Positions 56,997 to 64,000 of a stretch of 64,000 nt of DNA are shown here, one piece after another. The stretch is from NCBI RefSeq assembly GCF_013170805.1, contig NZ_CP051293.1, positions 4,160,001 to 4,224,000 on the forward strand, given 5' to 3'. How positions within the stretch are numbered: position 1 is the first letter of the stretch; each line of letters starts with the position of its first letter. A model generated the notes under the pieces. It worked only from the letters and a program-made list of their open reading frames with translations. It was not told the DNA's origin and searched no databases. The stretch is from Mesorhizobium sp. NZP2077. GTDB lineage: Bacteria > Pseudomonadota > Alphaproteobacteria > Rhizobiales > Rhizobiaceae. Made by a program: the position numbers and the translations under genes.

Positions 56997-57500
56997 TCAG
57001 TAGGGCGAACGGCATACCCGCCGCGGGCCGTAATTCGGCTGGTACGTGTTGTCCGAAGAGCGATAGCTGCGGTAGTGGTCATAGCACCACTGCACGTGCG
57101 AGTTGCCTTCGTAGACGCGGCTGTTCTCGTTGTTGATGATTGCACCGGTGATCAAGGCACCAGTCGCGAATGCTGCCAGCGGGAACCAATAGTCGCCGTG
57201 ACGGCGATAACCGCGGTGGTAATCGCGATAGCCGCGATGTCCGTTCCAATAGCCGCCGCCATCATTGTTTCGCGCAAAGTCGCGATTGCCGAAATTGCGA
57301 TTGCTGAAATTGCGGTTGCTGAAATTGCGGCGGAAGTGGCGATTCTTCATCCACGGCTGGTAGTCGACCGTTTGTACATCGCTCGACGCCGATGCCGCCT
57401 GGGGCACAAACATCTGACCTGCATTGGCCGGCATAGCGGCGGCAGCGGCGAACGAAACTGACAGGGTGGTCGCCAGTATACCCGTTACGATCTTGTTCAT
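56997..57500 (-). CDS. BA14K-family exported protein
   Basis: The 167-residue protein has a signal peptide ([19 protein letters not shown], cleavage near NAG at residue 28) and a BA14K C-terminus [19 protein letters not shown] followed by NYGPRRVC, first described from a Brucella immunoreactive 14-kDa protein. Between lies an Asn/Arg/Phe repeat region ([17 protein letters not shown]) and a Tyr/His/Arg-rich part, then a membrane-like segment ([18 protein letters not shown]). AAGGAGAA precedes the ATG at 57500. Bases 57501-57803 upstream hold its promoter and the start of the tRNA region; I see no gene there. Confidence 0.87.
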   Translation of the reverse strand: MNKIVTGILATTLSVSFAAAAAMPANAGQMFVPQAASASSDVQTVDYQPWMKNRHFRRNFSNRNFSNRNFGNRDFARNNDGGGYWNGHRGYRDYHRGYRRHGDYWFPLAAFATGALITGAIINNENSRVYEGNSHVQWCYDHYRSYRSSDNTYQPNYGPRRVCRSPY

Positions 57501-57803
57501 TGTCTTCTCCTTCGAAAGGGTGATTGACGTCCCTTGTGGCGAGACAACGAGCGATACACAGGATGGTTCCTCGCAAAACACCAAGTTGCTGATCTGTAAT
57601 GTTTCTCTTGCCTGACACCGGCACTGCAAAGTGCCCAGCCAATGCCCCTGCGGCGCTTGTACATCGCTTCATCGAAGTGGCCGTTTGGGCAAGTCGACGA
57701 TGCCGGAAAAGCTTGGCTCGTCGATCCGCTTTTTCCGGTTGACCGGTTGAGCCACTCTCCCTATGTTCCGCGCAATTTCGAGGGCGGCCTTTCAAGCCCG
57801 CGG

Positions 57804-57879
57804 GAGCGCGTAGCTCAGCCGGTAGAGCAACTGACTTTTAATCAGTAGGTCATGGGTTCGAATCCCATCGCGCTCACCA
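57804..57879 (+). tRNA. tRNA-Lys (anticodon TTT)
   Basis: All cloverleaf parts are present: acceptor GAGCGCG / CGCGCTC, D-arm AGCTCAGCCGGTAGAGCA, anticodon stem ACTGA / TCAGT with loop CTTTTAA (anticodon 57837-57839), T-arm GGGTTCGAATCCC and encoded CCA (57877-57879). It marks the start of an IS-rich stretch, so it may be an island attachment site. Confidence 0.97.
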
Positions 57880-58656
57880 AAAAACATCAATTCCGCATTC
57901 GCCGACTATGCGCCAAATTGCCTTCGAACTGGACCGGACGCTTACAGAGGCTGGTATCGCTTACGAGCTGACCAACAGGACTAGCCTCGGCAGCCCGCCA
58001 GAACTGCCTCATTGCGCGCCTGAAGGCTCAGGGCCTGGGGCTTCGTCCCGGCCAAAGGCCGCCCGTAAGATGGCCTTCCAATCCCTACGAGCAATCTCCC
58101 TTCCACTCCAGTGCGGATGACGACTATCCTTTCGAGCGTTGATAGCTGTCGGCTGTGTGTGGGTGGTACAGTGGACGCGATATTTGCGCCATTGGACAGG
58201 GCGCCTAGCTGTCTGAATAGTAAGACGATCGCCTTGGAGGCCACCGTTGGCCTCAAACGTGCGAAACGCCTCAACGCCGCAAAGCGCAATGTCGGTCAGG
58301 TTACGCATCTTTTGAACCGTAAATTGCAGCGCCGGCCAACTCTTGGCGAGCACGACATCTGGAACCCTTGTGCCACTTCGCTCGCCTTCAATGGGCAGTA
58401 AAAAATTCGCACTCGCAATAAGCAGGCCGCAGTCCCGATTGAAAAGGGAGTCAATATTCAGCCGAACGTTGGCGGCCTCCCGGAGCAAGCCGACTAGGTT
58501 ATTGTTCGTCTGGAAGTCCGGTCGGTGGCTATATAGCGGTCTTCCGTCCGTTCGCTCCTCCGTACGCCTCCGGCGAAGGCCGCCTTGCGCGAGCATGGCA
58601 CGGTAGCGAGGCTGCGCTCTTAAGGTCGTCCTTACGAGCGAAGTTAGCAGCACAGC
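57880..58656. other. Non-coding or decayed DNA between tRNA-Lys and the IS66 element
   Basis: The stretch has lower GC and no gene I can support. A plus-strand frame of 70 codons at 57908 begins MRQIAFELDRTLTEAGIAYE, which looks protein-like for about 25 residues before turning to Pro/Ser-rich sequence, so it may be a gene remnant. A 218-codon minus-strand frame (58009-58665) lacks a ribosome site and family likeness. The left end of the IS66 element must lie near its right side, but I could not find the inverted repeat by eye. Confidence 0.45.
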
Positions 58657-59010
58657 ATGAGCCATGTGACGTTATTGACCGGACCGGAGCGTCGTCGTCG
58701 TTGGCGTGAAGAGGATCAGTTCCGGATACTGGCCGCGGCATTCGCGCCCGGGGCCACGGTGGCAGCGGTAGCGCGTCAGTACGATGTCGCGACCAGCCTG
58801 ATCTATAAGTGGCGCCGAACGCTGAGAGCCCGCGAGACAGGCTTTGCGGAAGTTGTCGTGGTTCCCGATGAGCCTGTCGCCGCTTCGGTGCCGGCGGCGG
58901 CCCCAGCGGTGATCGAGCTGGAGATCGCCGGCAAGGTGCGGCTGCGGATTCCGCTGACCACACCGCCGACACTCGCGGCGGCGATGGTGAAGGCGCTGGG
59001 CGTTTCATGA
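58657..59010 (+). CDS. tnpA: IS66 TnpA (Orf1)
   Basis: The 117-residue protein has an N-terminal helix-turn-helix of the transposase 8 type: RRRRWREEDQFRILAAAF, then VAAVARQYDVATSLIYKWRR. The C-terminal part is Ala/Val/Pro-rich with ELEIAGKVRLRIPL. It is required with TnpB and TnpC for IS66 transposition. Its stop overlaps the tnpB start. Confidence 0.9.
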   Translation: MSHVTLLTGPERRRRWREEDQFRILAAAFAPGATVAAVARQYDVATSLIYKWRRTLRARETGFAEVVVVPDEPVAASVPAAAPAVIELEIAGKVRLRIPLTTPPTLAAAMVKALGVS

Positions 59011-59372
59011 TCCCGGTTCCGAGCCAGGTGCGGATCTGGTTGGCGGTCGGCCGGACCGATATGCGCCGCGGAATGCAAGGCCTCGCTCTGCAGGTCCAGG
59101 AGACGTTGGGCCGGGATCCGCATGCCGGGGATCTTTATGTCTTCCGAGGCCGCAGCGGCAATCTGATCAAGATTATCTGGCATGATGGGCTCGGCATGTC
59201 GCTGTATGCAAAACGGCTCGAAAAGGGCCGGTTCCTATGGCCGTCGCCGGCGGACGGCACGGTTTCCATATCACCGGCGCAGCTCGCCTACATGCTCGAT
59301 GGGATCGATTGGCGCAACCCGCGCCACACGTTCCGCCCCCCCCCCAGCGCGCGGGCTGAGTTTTTTCTTTGA
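59007..59372 (+). CDS. tnpB: IS66 TnpB (Orf2), altered C-terminus
   Basis: The 121-residue protein matches IS66 Orf2: VRIWLAVGRTDMRRGMQGLA, GDLYVFRGRSGNLIKIIWHD and LEKGRFLWP, with AQLAYMLDGIDWRNP near the end. The last residues (HTFRPPPSARAEFFL) deviate: a run of ten C at 59336-59345 shifts the frame past a GCGGGCTGA at 59350-59358 that would be the natural end. Either a true indel or a sequencing error in the homopolymer. Confidence 0.88.
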   Translation: MIPVPSQVRIWLAVGRTDMRRGMQGLALQVQETLGRDPHAGDLYVFRGRSGNLIKIIWHDGLGMSLYAKRLEKGRFLWPSPADGTVSISPAQLAYMLDGIDWRNPRHTFRPPPSARAEFFL

Positions 59373-59426
59373 GTTTGCGCCATTTTCCGCGAGTCAGCGG
59401 ACGCGTTTTATGATTCACTCCAGGAC

Positions 59427-61103
59427 ATGGTTGCCACCGCCCTGGATGCTGTTCCGGACGATATCGGTGCGCTGAGAGCAGCGCTGACCGCGGCGCTGGC
59501 CAGAGCCGAAGACGAGACCGCGCGCGCTACGCTGATCGAGGCCGAACTGGCGGTCGCCAGGGCCAAGGCATCGGATGATGCGGCGCTGATCGCACATCAG
59601 GGTCTGACGATCCGCAAGTTGCAGCGGGCGCTGCATGGTCAGAGTTCTGAACGCTCAGCCCGCCTGCACGACCAGATGGAGCTCACCTTCGAGGAACTCG
59701 AGAGCACGGCGACGGAAGACGAGATCGCCGCCGAACAGGCGGCGGCCCGGACCACTGAGGTGGCACCTTATGTGCGCAAACGACCGGCGCGCCAGCCATT
59801 TCCAGAGCATCTGCCGCGCGAACGCGTGGTTGAGCCGGCGCCGACCGCTTGCCACTGCTGCGGCGGTCATCGGCTGCGCAGGCTGGGTGAGGATATCACC
59901 GAGACGCTGGAGGTGGTGCCGCGGCAATGGAAGGTGATCCAACACGTGCGGGAGAAGTTCACCTGCCGCGACTGTGAGGCGATCAGCCAGGCACCGGCGC
60001 CGTTCCACGCCACCCCGCGCGGCTGGGCTGGCCCCGGCCTGCTGGCGATGATCCTGTTCGAGAAGTTCGGCCAGCATCAGCCGCTCAACCGCCAGGCTGA
60101 ACGCTATGCCCGCGAAGGCGTGCCGCTCAGCCTGTCGACGCTCGCCGACCAGGTCGGCGCCGGCGCCGCGGTGCTGATGCCGCTGTTCAAGCGGCTCGAA
60201 GCCCATGTGCTGGCCGCTTCACGTCTGCACGGCGACGACACGACGGTGCCGGTCCTGGCCAAGGGCAAGACCGATACCGGCCGATTATGGACCTATGTGC
60301 GCGATGACCGGCCGTTCGGCGGCGCCGATCCGCCGGCGGTGGTGTTCTACTATTCCCGCGATCGCCGAGGCGAACATCCCGAGGCGCATCTCGCCGGCTG
60401 GAGCGGCATTCTGCAGGCCGACGCCTATGGCGGTTATGGTGATCTCTATGCGACGGGCCGTCAGCCGGCGCCTATTCTGGAAGCCAGCTGCTGGGCCCAC
60501 AGCCGGCGCAAAGTGTTCGAGCTGGCCGATATCGAAGCGGCGGCGCGCAAGAAGGCGCACGGCGAGAAGCCCAACCTGGTCTATCCGCTAGCGGTTGAAG
60601 CCGTGAAGCGCATCGATGCCCTGTTCGATATCGAGCGCGCGATCAACGGCCTGTCGCCAGGCCAACGCCACGCCGTGCGCAAAGAGCGGAGCGCGCCGCT
60701 GGTCACCGAGCTCGAGCGCTGGATGATCGAGACGCGCGACAAGCTCTCGCGCGGACACGATCTGACCAAGGCCTTCAACTACATGCTGCGTCGCTGGTCG
60801 TCCTTCACCCGGTTCCTCGACGATGGGCGGATTTGCCTATCCAACAATGCAGCCGAGCGAGCCCTGCGCGGCATCGCTCTCGGCAGAAAGTCCTGGCTGT
60901 TCTGCGGTTCCGATCGCGGCGGACAGCGCGCTGCCGTTCTCTACAGCCTGATCGTCAGCGCCAAGTTGAATGACGTCGACCCTCAGGCCTGGCTCGCCGA
61001 TATCCTGGCGCGCATCGCAGCCCACCCAGCACAGCGGATCGATGATTTGCTGCCATGGAATTGGAGATCTGCAAAATTGCGGACCCAACCAGCGGCGGCC
61101 TGA
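59427..61103 (+). CDS. tnpC: IS66 transposase TnpC (Orf3)
   Basis: The 558-residue DDE transposase has a leucine-rich N-terminal region (about 1-80), a zinc-binding CHCCGGHRLRRLGEDITE, and CRDCEAISQAP. The catalytic core carries RLHGDDTTVPVLAKG (D), LQADAYGGYGDLY (D) and LSNNAAERALRGIALGRKSW (E). The IS66 C-terminal domain SLIVSAKLNDVDPQAWLADI ends the protein. All key residues are intact, so the enzyme could be active. Confidence 0.93.
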   Translation: MVATALDAVPDDIGALRAALTAALARAEDETARATLIEAELAVARAKASDDAALIAHQGLTIRKLQRALHGQSSERSARLHDQMELTFEELESTATEDEIAAEQAAARTTEVAPYVRKRPARQPFPEHLPRERVVEPAPTACHCCGGHRLRRLGEDITETLEVVPRQWKVIQHVREKFTCRDCEAISQAPAPFHATPRGWAGPGLLAMILFEKFGQHQPLNRQAERYAREGVPLSLSTLADQVGAGAAVLMPLFKRLEAHVLAASRLHGDDTTVPVLAKGKTDTGRLWTYVRDDRPFGGADPPAVVFYYSRDRRGEHPEAHLAGWSGILQADAYGGYGDLYATGRQPAPILEASCWAHSRRKVFELADIEAAARKKAHGEKPNLVYPLAVEAVKRIDALFDIERAINGLSPGQRHAVRKERSAPLVTELERWMIETRDKLSRGHDLTKAFNYMLRRWSSFTRFLDDGRICLSNNAAERALRGIALGRKSWLFCGSDRGGQRAAVLYSLIVSAKLNDVDPQAWLADILARIAAHPAQRIDDLLPWNWRSAKLRTQPAAA

Positions 61104-61105
61104 TC

Positions 61106-61339
61106 ATGCAGCGCAATAAGGTGCATCACGTCTACACCGTCGAACGTGTCGCCAGGGACCTCGGAGTCAGCGAAGCGCTCATCCAGGACCTGACCCTCGG
61201 TCTCGAGCCCGAGGACGGCGTCATCTGGGTGTACGGCGCCAACGATGACGACGGGATCTTGGCCTTCACCGATGAAGGCATCGAGGAAGTCAAACTCCTC
61301 CTCGAAGAATATCATCGCGTCTCCCCATCGAAAGCTTGA
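61106..61339 (+). CDS. Small accessory gene downstream of IS66 tnpC
   Basis: The 77-residue acidic protein starts two bases after the tnpC stop: MQRNKVHHVYTVERVARDLG, then EALIQDLTLGLEPEDGVIWV and LAFTDEGIEEVKLLLEEYH. The N-terminal part could be a MerR-like helix-turn-helix. Similar genes follow tnpC in some rhizobial IS66 elements as I recall, so it is treated as part of the element. Function unknown. A start within tnpC (61055) is also in frame. Confidence 0.72.
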   Translation: MQRNKVHHVYTVERVARDLGVSEALIQDLTLGLEPEDGVIWVYGANDDDGILAFTDEGIEEVKLLLEEYHRVSPSKA

Positions 61340-61726
61340 CCCAGCACCACGGTGCTCAGGTGCTCAAGCCGCCGGATACGCACGTCTGCGGTCTTCACCG
61401 GACGGGTACGCTCCTCCAAATCGTGGAGCGGCGCAAACTCTTTCAACACAACCAGGAGTCGCCCCTTCCAATCGCCGCCTAACGTCTCAGTCCCCCACAG
61501 ATTCGGGCGTAGCGGGTCTGGGAAGACTTCACGCCCCTTGCCGGCCCGGTATCTGAATATGTTCATGTATCCAAGGTGGGCCACACGCCGAATGTCATTG
61601 CTGATGTCAGGCGAATTCTCACCCCGCATCCTGCGAATCTGTGTCACCACAGATGGCTCCCTGATTATGGGCCGGTTACAGGCTCTGACCGCCTGCAAGT
61701 GCTCTGCCTGCGCGGCGCCGAAATAA
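61312..61726 (-). pseudogene. Gene fragment truncated by IS66 and IS5 insertions
   Basis: On the minus strand an open frame with natural composition runs from the IS5 border: TSYFGAAQAEHLQAVRACNR, MRGENSPDISNDIRRVAHLG, YMNIFRYRAGKGREVFPDP and GRLLVVLKEFAPLHDLEERT, ending at 61312 after VLGQAFDGETR. Its start was removed by the IS5 element and its 3' end abuts the IS66 element. The family is not recognised; it is not transposase-like, so it is probably old host or island DNA. Confidence 0.55.
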
Positions 61727-61732
61727 CTAGGG

Positions 61733-62113
61733 TCAGGACTCATTGATCCAGAAGATGAAGGCTGCAGCGAAGGCGATCGCCGACAGGAAAGTGTGAGCAC
61801 ATCGGTCGTACCTGGTGTGGATGCGTCGCCAGTCTTTGAGGCGTGCGAACATGTTCTCGATCCTGTGGCGTTGTCGGTATAGGACAGGATCGTAGCTGTG
61901 CTGAATACGATGCTTGGCATGGGGCGGGATGCATGGCGTGATACCGCGCTCGACGAGCGCCTGACGGAAGGCCGCTGAACTGTAGGCCCGATCGGCCAGC
62001 AGGGCGTTGGCGGCGGGCAAATCCTCGATCACTGCCGCAGCAGTCTTGTGATCATTGGCCTGCCCTTCGCTCAGATGCAGCAGCCGCGGGCGTCCCTTGC
62101 CGTCACAGACCAC
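61733..62113 (-). CDS. IS5-family transposase, C-terminal frame (OrfB)
   Basis: From the frameshift site the frame reads GALSRCIGRSRGGLTTKLQ and continues VVCDGKGRPRLLHLSEGQAN. It carries the second Asp in LLADRAYSSAAF and the Glu in RHRIENMFARLKDWRRIHTR. The coordinates start at an internal ATG; as a fusion product translation would enter near 62170. With OrfA it forms a complete DDE transposase. Confidence 0.87.
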   Translation of the reverse strand: MVCDGKGRPRLLHLSEGQANDHKTAAAVIEDLPAANALLADRAYSSAAFRQALVERGITPCIPPHAKHRIQHSYDPVLYRQRHRIENMFARLKDWRRIHTRYDRCAHTFLSAIAFAAAFIFWINES

Positions 62114-62127
62114 TTGCAGCTTGGTGG

Positions 62128-62514
62128 TCAGTCCACCTCGGCTGCGTCCGATACATCGGGATAGAGCCCCTTTTTAAGGAGGCTGGCGGCAGTGCGATGC
62201 GCTTTGAGATGGGTGGCATCGATCATCAGATTGTCCGTTTCGCCGCCCTGCGCGGCCAGTTCCGCCAGGATGCGATTGAACACACCCAGCCGACTCCAGC
62301 GGATGAAGCGGTTGTAGATGGTCTTGTGCGGACCGTAGTCAGAAGGGACATCTCGCCAGCGAAGGCCATTGCGGATCACGAACAGGATGCCGCTCAGCAC
62401 CCGGCGGTCATCTACACGCGGCACACCATGCGACAAAGGAAAATAGGGCTCGATCCGGCGCATCTGCTCCGGGGTCAACATCAGCAAATCACTCAAGGCG
62501 GCACCTCCTGCCAC
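62128..62514 (-). CDS. IS5-family transposase, N-terminal frame (OrfA)
   Basis: The 128-residue frame has the DUF4096-type N-terminus LMLTPEQMRRIEPYFPLSHG and VLSGILFVIRNGLRWRDVPS, and the first catalytic Asp in NLMIDATHLKAHR. After SLLKKG it drifts out of family likeness and stops. The slippery sequence TTAAAAAGGGG on the minus strand (about 62168-62178) would allow a -1 shift into the second frame. Confidence 0.87.
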   Translation of the reverse strand: MAGGAALSDLLMLTPEQMRRIEPYFPLSHGVPRVDDRRVLSGILFVIRNGLRWRDVPSDYGPHKTIYNRFIRWSRLGVFNRILAELAAQGGETDNLMIDATHLKAHRTAASLLKKGLYPDVSDAAEVD

Positions 62515-62677
62515 CTTGAATCACCCAACAGAAATCAATTCAACAAATTAATAGGTCCTGACCCTAGCTAGTCCCTATGATTGCTGGGCCTGAGGGCGGC
62601 CCGTCATCCGATATGCAACGGTACGAGGGTTAAGCCGGCTGGCCGGCGCAGAGCCTCATGCATAGGAGACGGGCCAT

Positions 62678-63793
62678 ATGGACCATATCAGATTTGTCGG
62701 TTTGGATATTCACAAGGAACGGATCTCAGTCGCGGTGGCGGAGAGCGGACGCTCCGGCTCGGTGGAATATCTCGGCGAGATTGCCAATGATGCTGATACC
62801 ATCAGCAAGCTGTGCGATCGTCTCAGGCGGTCCGGCAAGCCACTGGCGTTTTGTTATGAGGCCGGCCCGTGCGGCTATGGCGTTCATCGCCAACTCACGC
62901 GCCTCGGCCATCGGTGCGACGTGGTGGCGCCATCGCTGATTCCGCGGAAGCCTGGCGATCGGGTGAAGACGAACCGTCGCGACGCCACCATGCTCGCCCG
63001 CCTTCATCGGGCCGGAGAGTTGACCCCAGTCTGGGTGCCCGACGCCGATCATGAAGCCATGCGCGACCTGATCCGGTTGCGCAGCGTCGTGCGACAGGTG
63101 GTGACGCGAGCGCGCCAACATCTTCAAGGATTTCTGCTGCGTCACGGGCGCAAGCATGAGCGCGGGACGGCCTGGCGAAAGGCTTACCGGCGATGGCTTT
63201 CGACATTGGCCTTCGACCATCCCGCTCAGCAGATCGCATTTCAGGACTACGTCGATGCTGTCATGGATGCGGAACGGCGCCTGCAGCAGGTCGAGGAACA
63301 GATACTCAGCCTGCTCCCGGAATGGAACCAGCGCCCGGTCGTTGACGCCTTGCAGGCGATGCGCGGCATCGCGCTGATTAATGCCGTGGTGCTGGTCGCG
63401 GAGGTCGGTGACTTCACACGCTTCTCAAACCCACGCCAGCTCATGGCCTATTTTGGCCTGGTCCCCGGAGAACAATCGAGTGGTGAGACCGTCTGGCGCG
63501 GCGGCATCACCAAGACCGGCAACACTCATGCCCGGCGCGCGCTGGTCGAAGGCGCCTGGGCTTACCGGATGAGAGCGCGCATCGGCCGGCACAAGGTCGA
63601 CCGGATCGAGGCGCTGCCGAAAGTCGTTCGCGATATCGGGTGGAAAGCGCAAGTTCGACTGTGCACCCGATATCGTCGGCTGAGCGCGCGCGGCAAGAAT
63701 GCGAACGTCGTCAATGTCGCCATCGCACGCGAGATGGTGGGCTTCATCTGGTCGATCGCCTGCACGGTTCAATCCGCGCCAAAGACGGCGTGA
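62678..63793 (+). CDS. IS110-family transposase (DEDD recombinase)
   Basis: The 371-residue protein has the RuvC-like N-terminal DEDD domain: FVGLDIHKERISVAVAESG (first D), FCYEAGPCGYG (E) and KTNRRDATMLARL (D pair). The C-terminal Transposase_20 domain has DALQAMRGIALINAVVLVAE, FSNPRQLMAYFGLVPGEQSS and GGITKTGNTHARRALVEGAW. Both halves are complete, so it is likely functional. Such enzymes recombine donor and target using an RNA guide. Confidence 0.93.
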   Translation: MDHIRFVGLDIHKERISVAVAESGRSGSVEYLGEIANDADTISKLCDRLRRSGKPLAFCYEAGPCGYGVHRQLTRLGHRCDVVAPSLIPRKPGDRVKTNRRDATMLARLHRAGELTPVWVPDADHEAMRDLIRLRSVVRQVVTRARQHLQGFLLRHGRKHERGTAWRKAYRRWLSTLAFDHPAQQIAFQDYVDAVMDAERRLQQVEEQILSLLPEWNQRPVVDALQAMRGIALINAVVLVAEVGDFTRFSNPRQLMAYFGLVPGEQSSGETVWRGGITKTGNTHARRALVEGAWAYRMRARIGRHKVDRIEALPKVVRDIGWKAQVRLCTRYRRLSARGKNANVVNVAIAREMVGFIWSIACTVQSAPKTA

Positions 63794-64000
63794 CCACTAT
63801 TTGACAGACAGCCAGCAGAGGAGACCACAACACAGGATCAGCCTCGGCGCGATATGCGGCGCTGGAGGCGGGACAATGCCGGGGAGCCCTCGTCTCCACT
63901 ATGAGCCTCGACGCTCGCCACCTAGACAGAGGCAGCCCCAAACGAAACCAGGTCATGCGGCCCGACCCGCGGATGAGAGATTGTTGACCGACGTTCAAGT
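63794..64000. other. Non-coding right flank of the IS110 element
   Basis: No gene is supported in the last 207 bases. In IS1111-type members of the family the bridge RNA lies downstream of the transposase, so this part could encode it; in IS110-type members it lies upstream (62568-62677). I could not decide by eye. Confidence 0.4.

Larger units (their letters stand above)
58657..61339 (+). mobile_element. IS66-family insertion sequence (coding core)
   Basis: Three IS66 genes in the standard order tnpA (58657), tnpB (59007, ATGA overlap) and tnpC (59427), followed by a small accessory gene (61106-61339). Terminal inverted repeats and the 8-base target duplication could not be identified by reading, so the true ends are outside the given limits by some tens of bases. 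Confidence 0.85.
61731..62563 (-). mobile_element. IS5-family insertion sequence, complete
   Basis: Ends GGTCAGGAC (61731) and GTCCTGACC (to 62563) are inverted repeats, flanked on both sides by CTAG, a four-base target duplication of the YTAR type used by IS5-group elements. The element is 833 bases and carries two transposase frames joined by a likely -1 frameshift. The stop codon of the second frame lies inside the left inverted repeat. Confidence 0.88.
62568..64000 (+). mobile_element. IS110-family element, right end beyond window
   Basis: One long transposase gene with about 110 non-coding bases upstream and at least 207 downstream. IS110 elements lack clear terminal inverted repeats and make no target duplication, so the ends cannot be read here. 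The non-coding part next to the transposase should encode the bridge RNA described for this family. Confidence 0.75.

Noticed and set aside
57280..57340. Short tandem repeats in the BA14K gene as a possible CRISPR or regulatory array
   Set aside because: They are in-frame codon repeats encoding NRNF units of the protein and need no other explanation.
58009..58665. 218-codon minus-strand frame between tRNA-Lys and IS66
   Set aside because: No ribosome site, overlaps the IS66 tnpA start and shows no family motif; treated as non-coding.

Overview
The window reads as a chromosomal segment of a high-GC alphaproteobacterium of the order Rhizobiales, most likely Mesorhizobium or a close relative. 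The support is a CckA hybrid kinase next to a FliO-like gene and a cysteine-poor DksA, Rhizobiales-type SOS boxes (GTTC-N7-GTTC), a GlpSTPQV-type glycerol ABC transporter, a BA14K-family protein, and intergenic repeats of a kind common in rhizobia. The species is an inference; no ribosomal RNA or species marker is present.

Layout. 1-9.5 kb holds a YcjX-type GTPase cut by the window edge, a SixA-like phosphatase, dksA, a FliO-like gene, cckA between two copies of one repeat, a DeoD-type nucleoside phosphorylase and a PhoX-family phosphatase. 9.6-15.6 kb is the urea ABC transporter operon urtABCDE behind a sigma-54 promoter. 16-31 kb carries a diguanylate cyclase, a DUF72 protein, uvrA and ssb (each with an SOS box), clpP, an ArsR/SRPBCC pair, OsmC, MarC, a broken AraC regulator and a SulP transporter. 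31-40 kb is housekeeping: gyrA, coaD, two cyclophilins, queA and tgt. 40.7-44.7 kb is a four-gene cluster of circularly permuted ATP-grasp protein, alpha-E protein, transglutaminase and Anbu proteasome-like peptidase. 44.8-57 kb holds an aromatic amino acid decarboxylase-like enzyme and a complete glycerol locus (glpR, glpD, glpSTPQ, a DUF2160 gene, glpV, glpK).

From 57.8 kb the character changes. A tRNA-Lys(UUU) gene is followed by about 6 kb without recognisable core genes. This stretch holds an IS66 element with tnpA, tnpB, tnpC and an accessory gene, a gene fragment, a complete IS5-type element with inverted repeats and a CTAG duplication, and an IS110-family element reaching the right edge. 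It looks like the border of an integrated island, but no integrase or second attachment site is in view.

How the genes work together. UrtA binds urea and UrtBC/UrtDE import it, with a promoter of the nitrogen-starvation class. GlpV, GlpPQ and GlpST would import glycerol, GlpK phosphorylates it, GlpD oxidises glycerol-3-phosphate, and GlpR likely represses the locus through TTCG-core sites. The Anbu cluster is a widespread but functionally unresolved system and is the most interesting gene set here. Several small genes of 50-60 codons were found by direct reading (34044-34196, 15901-16077).
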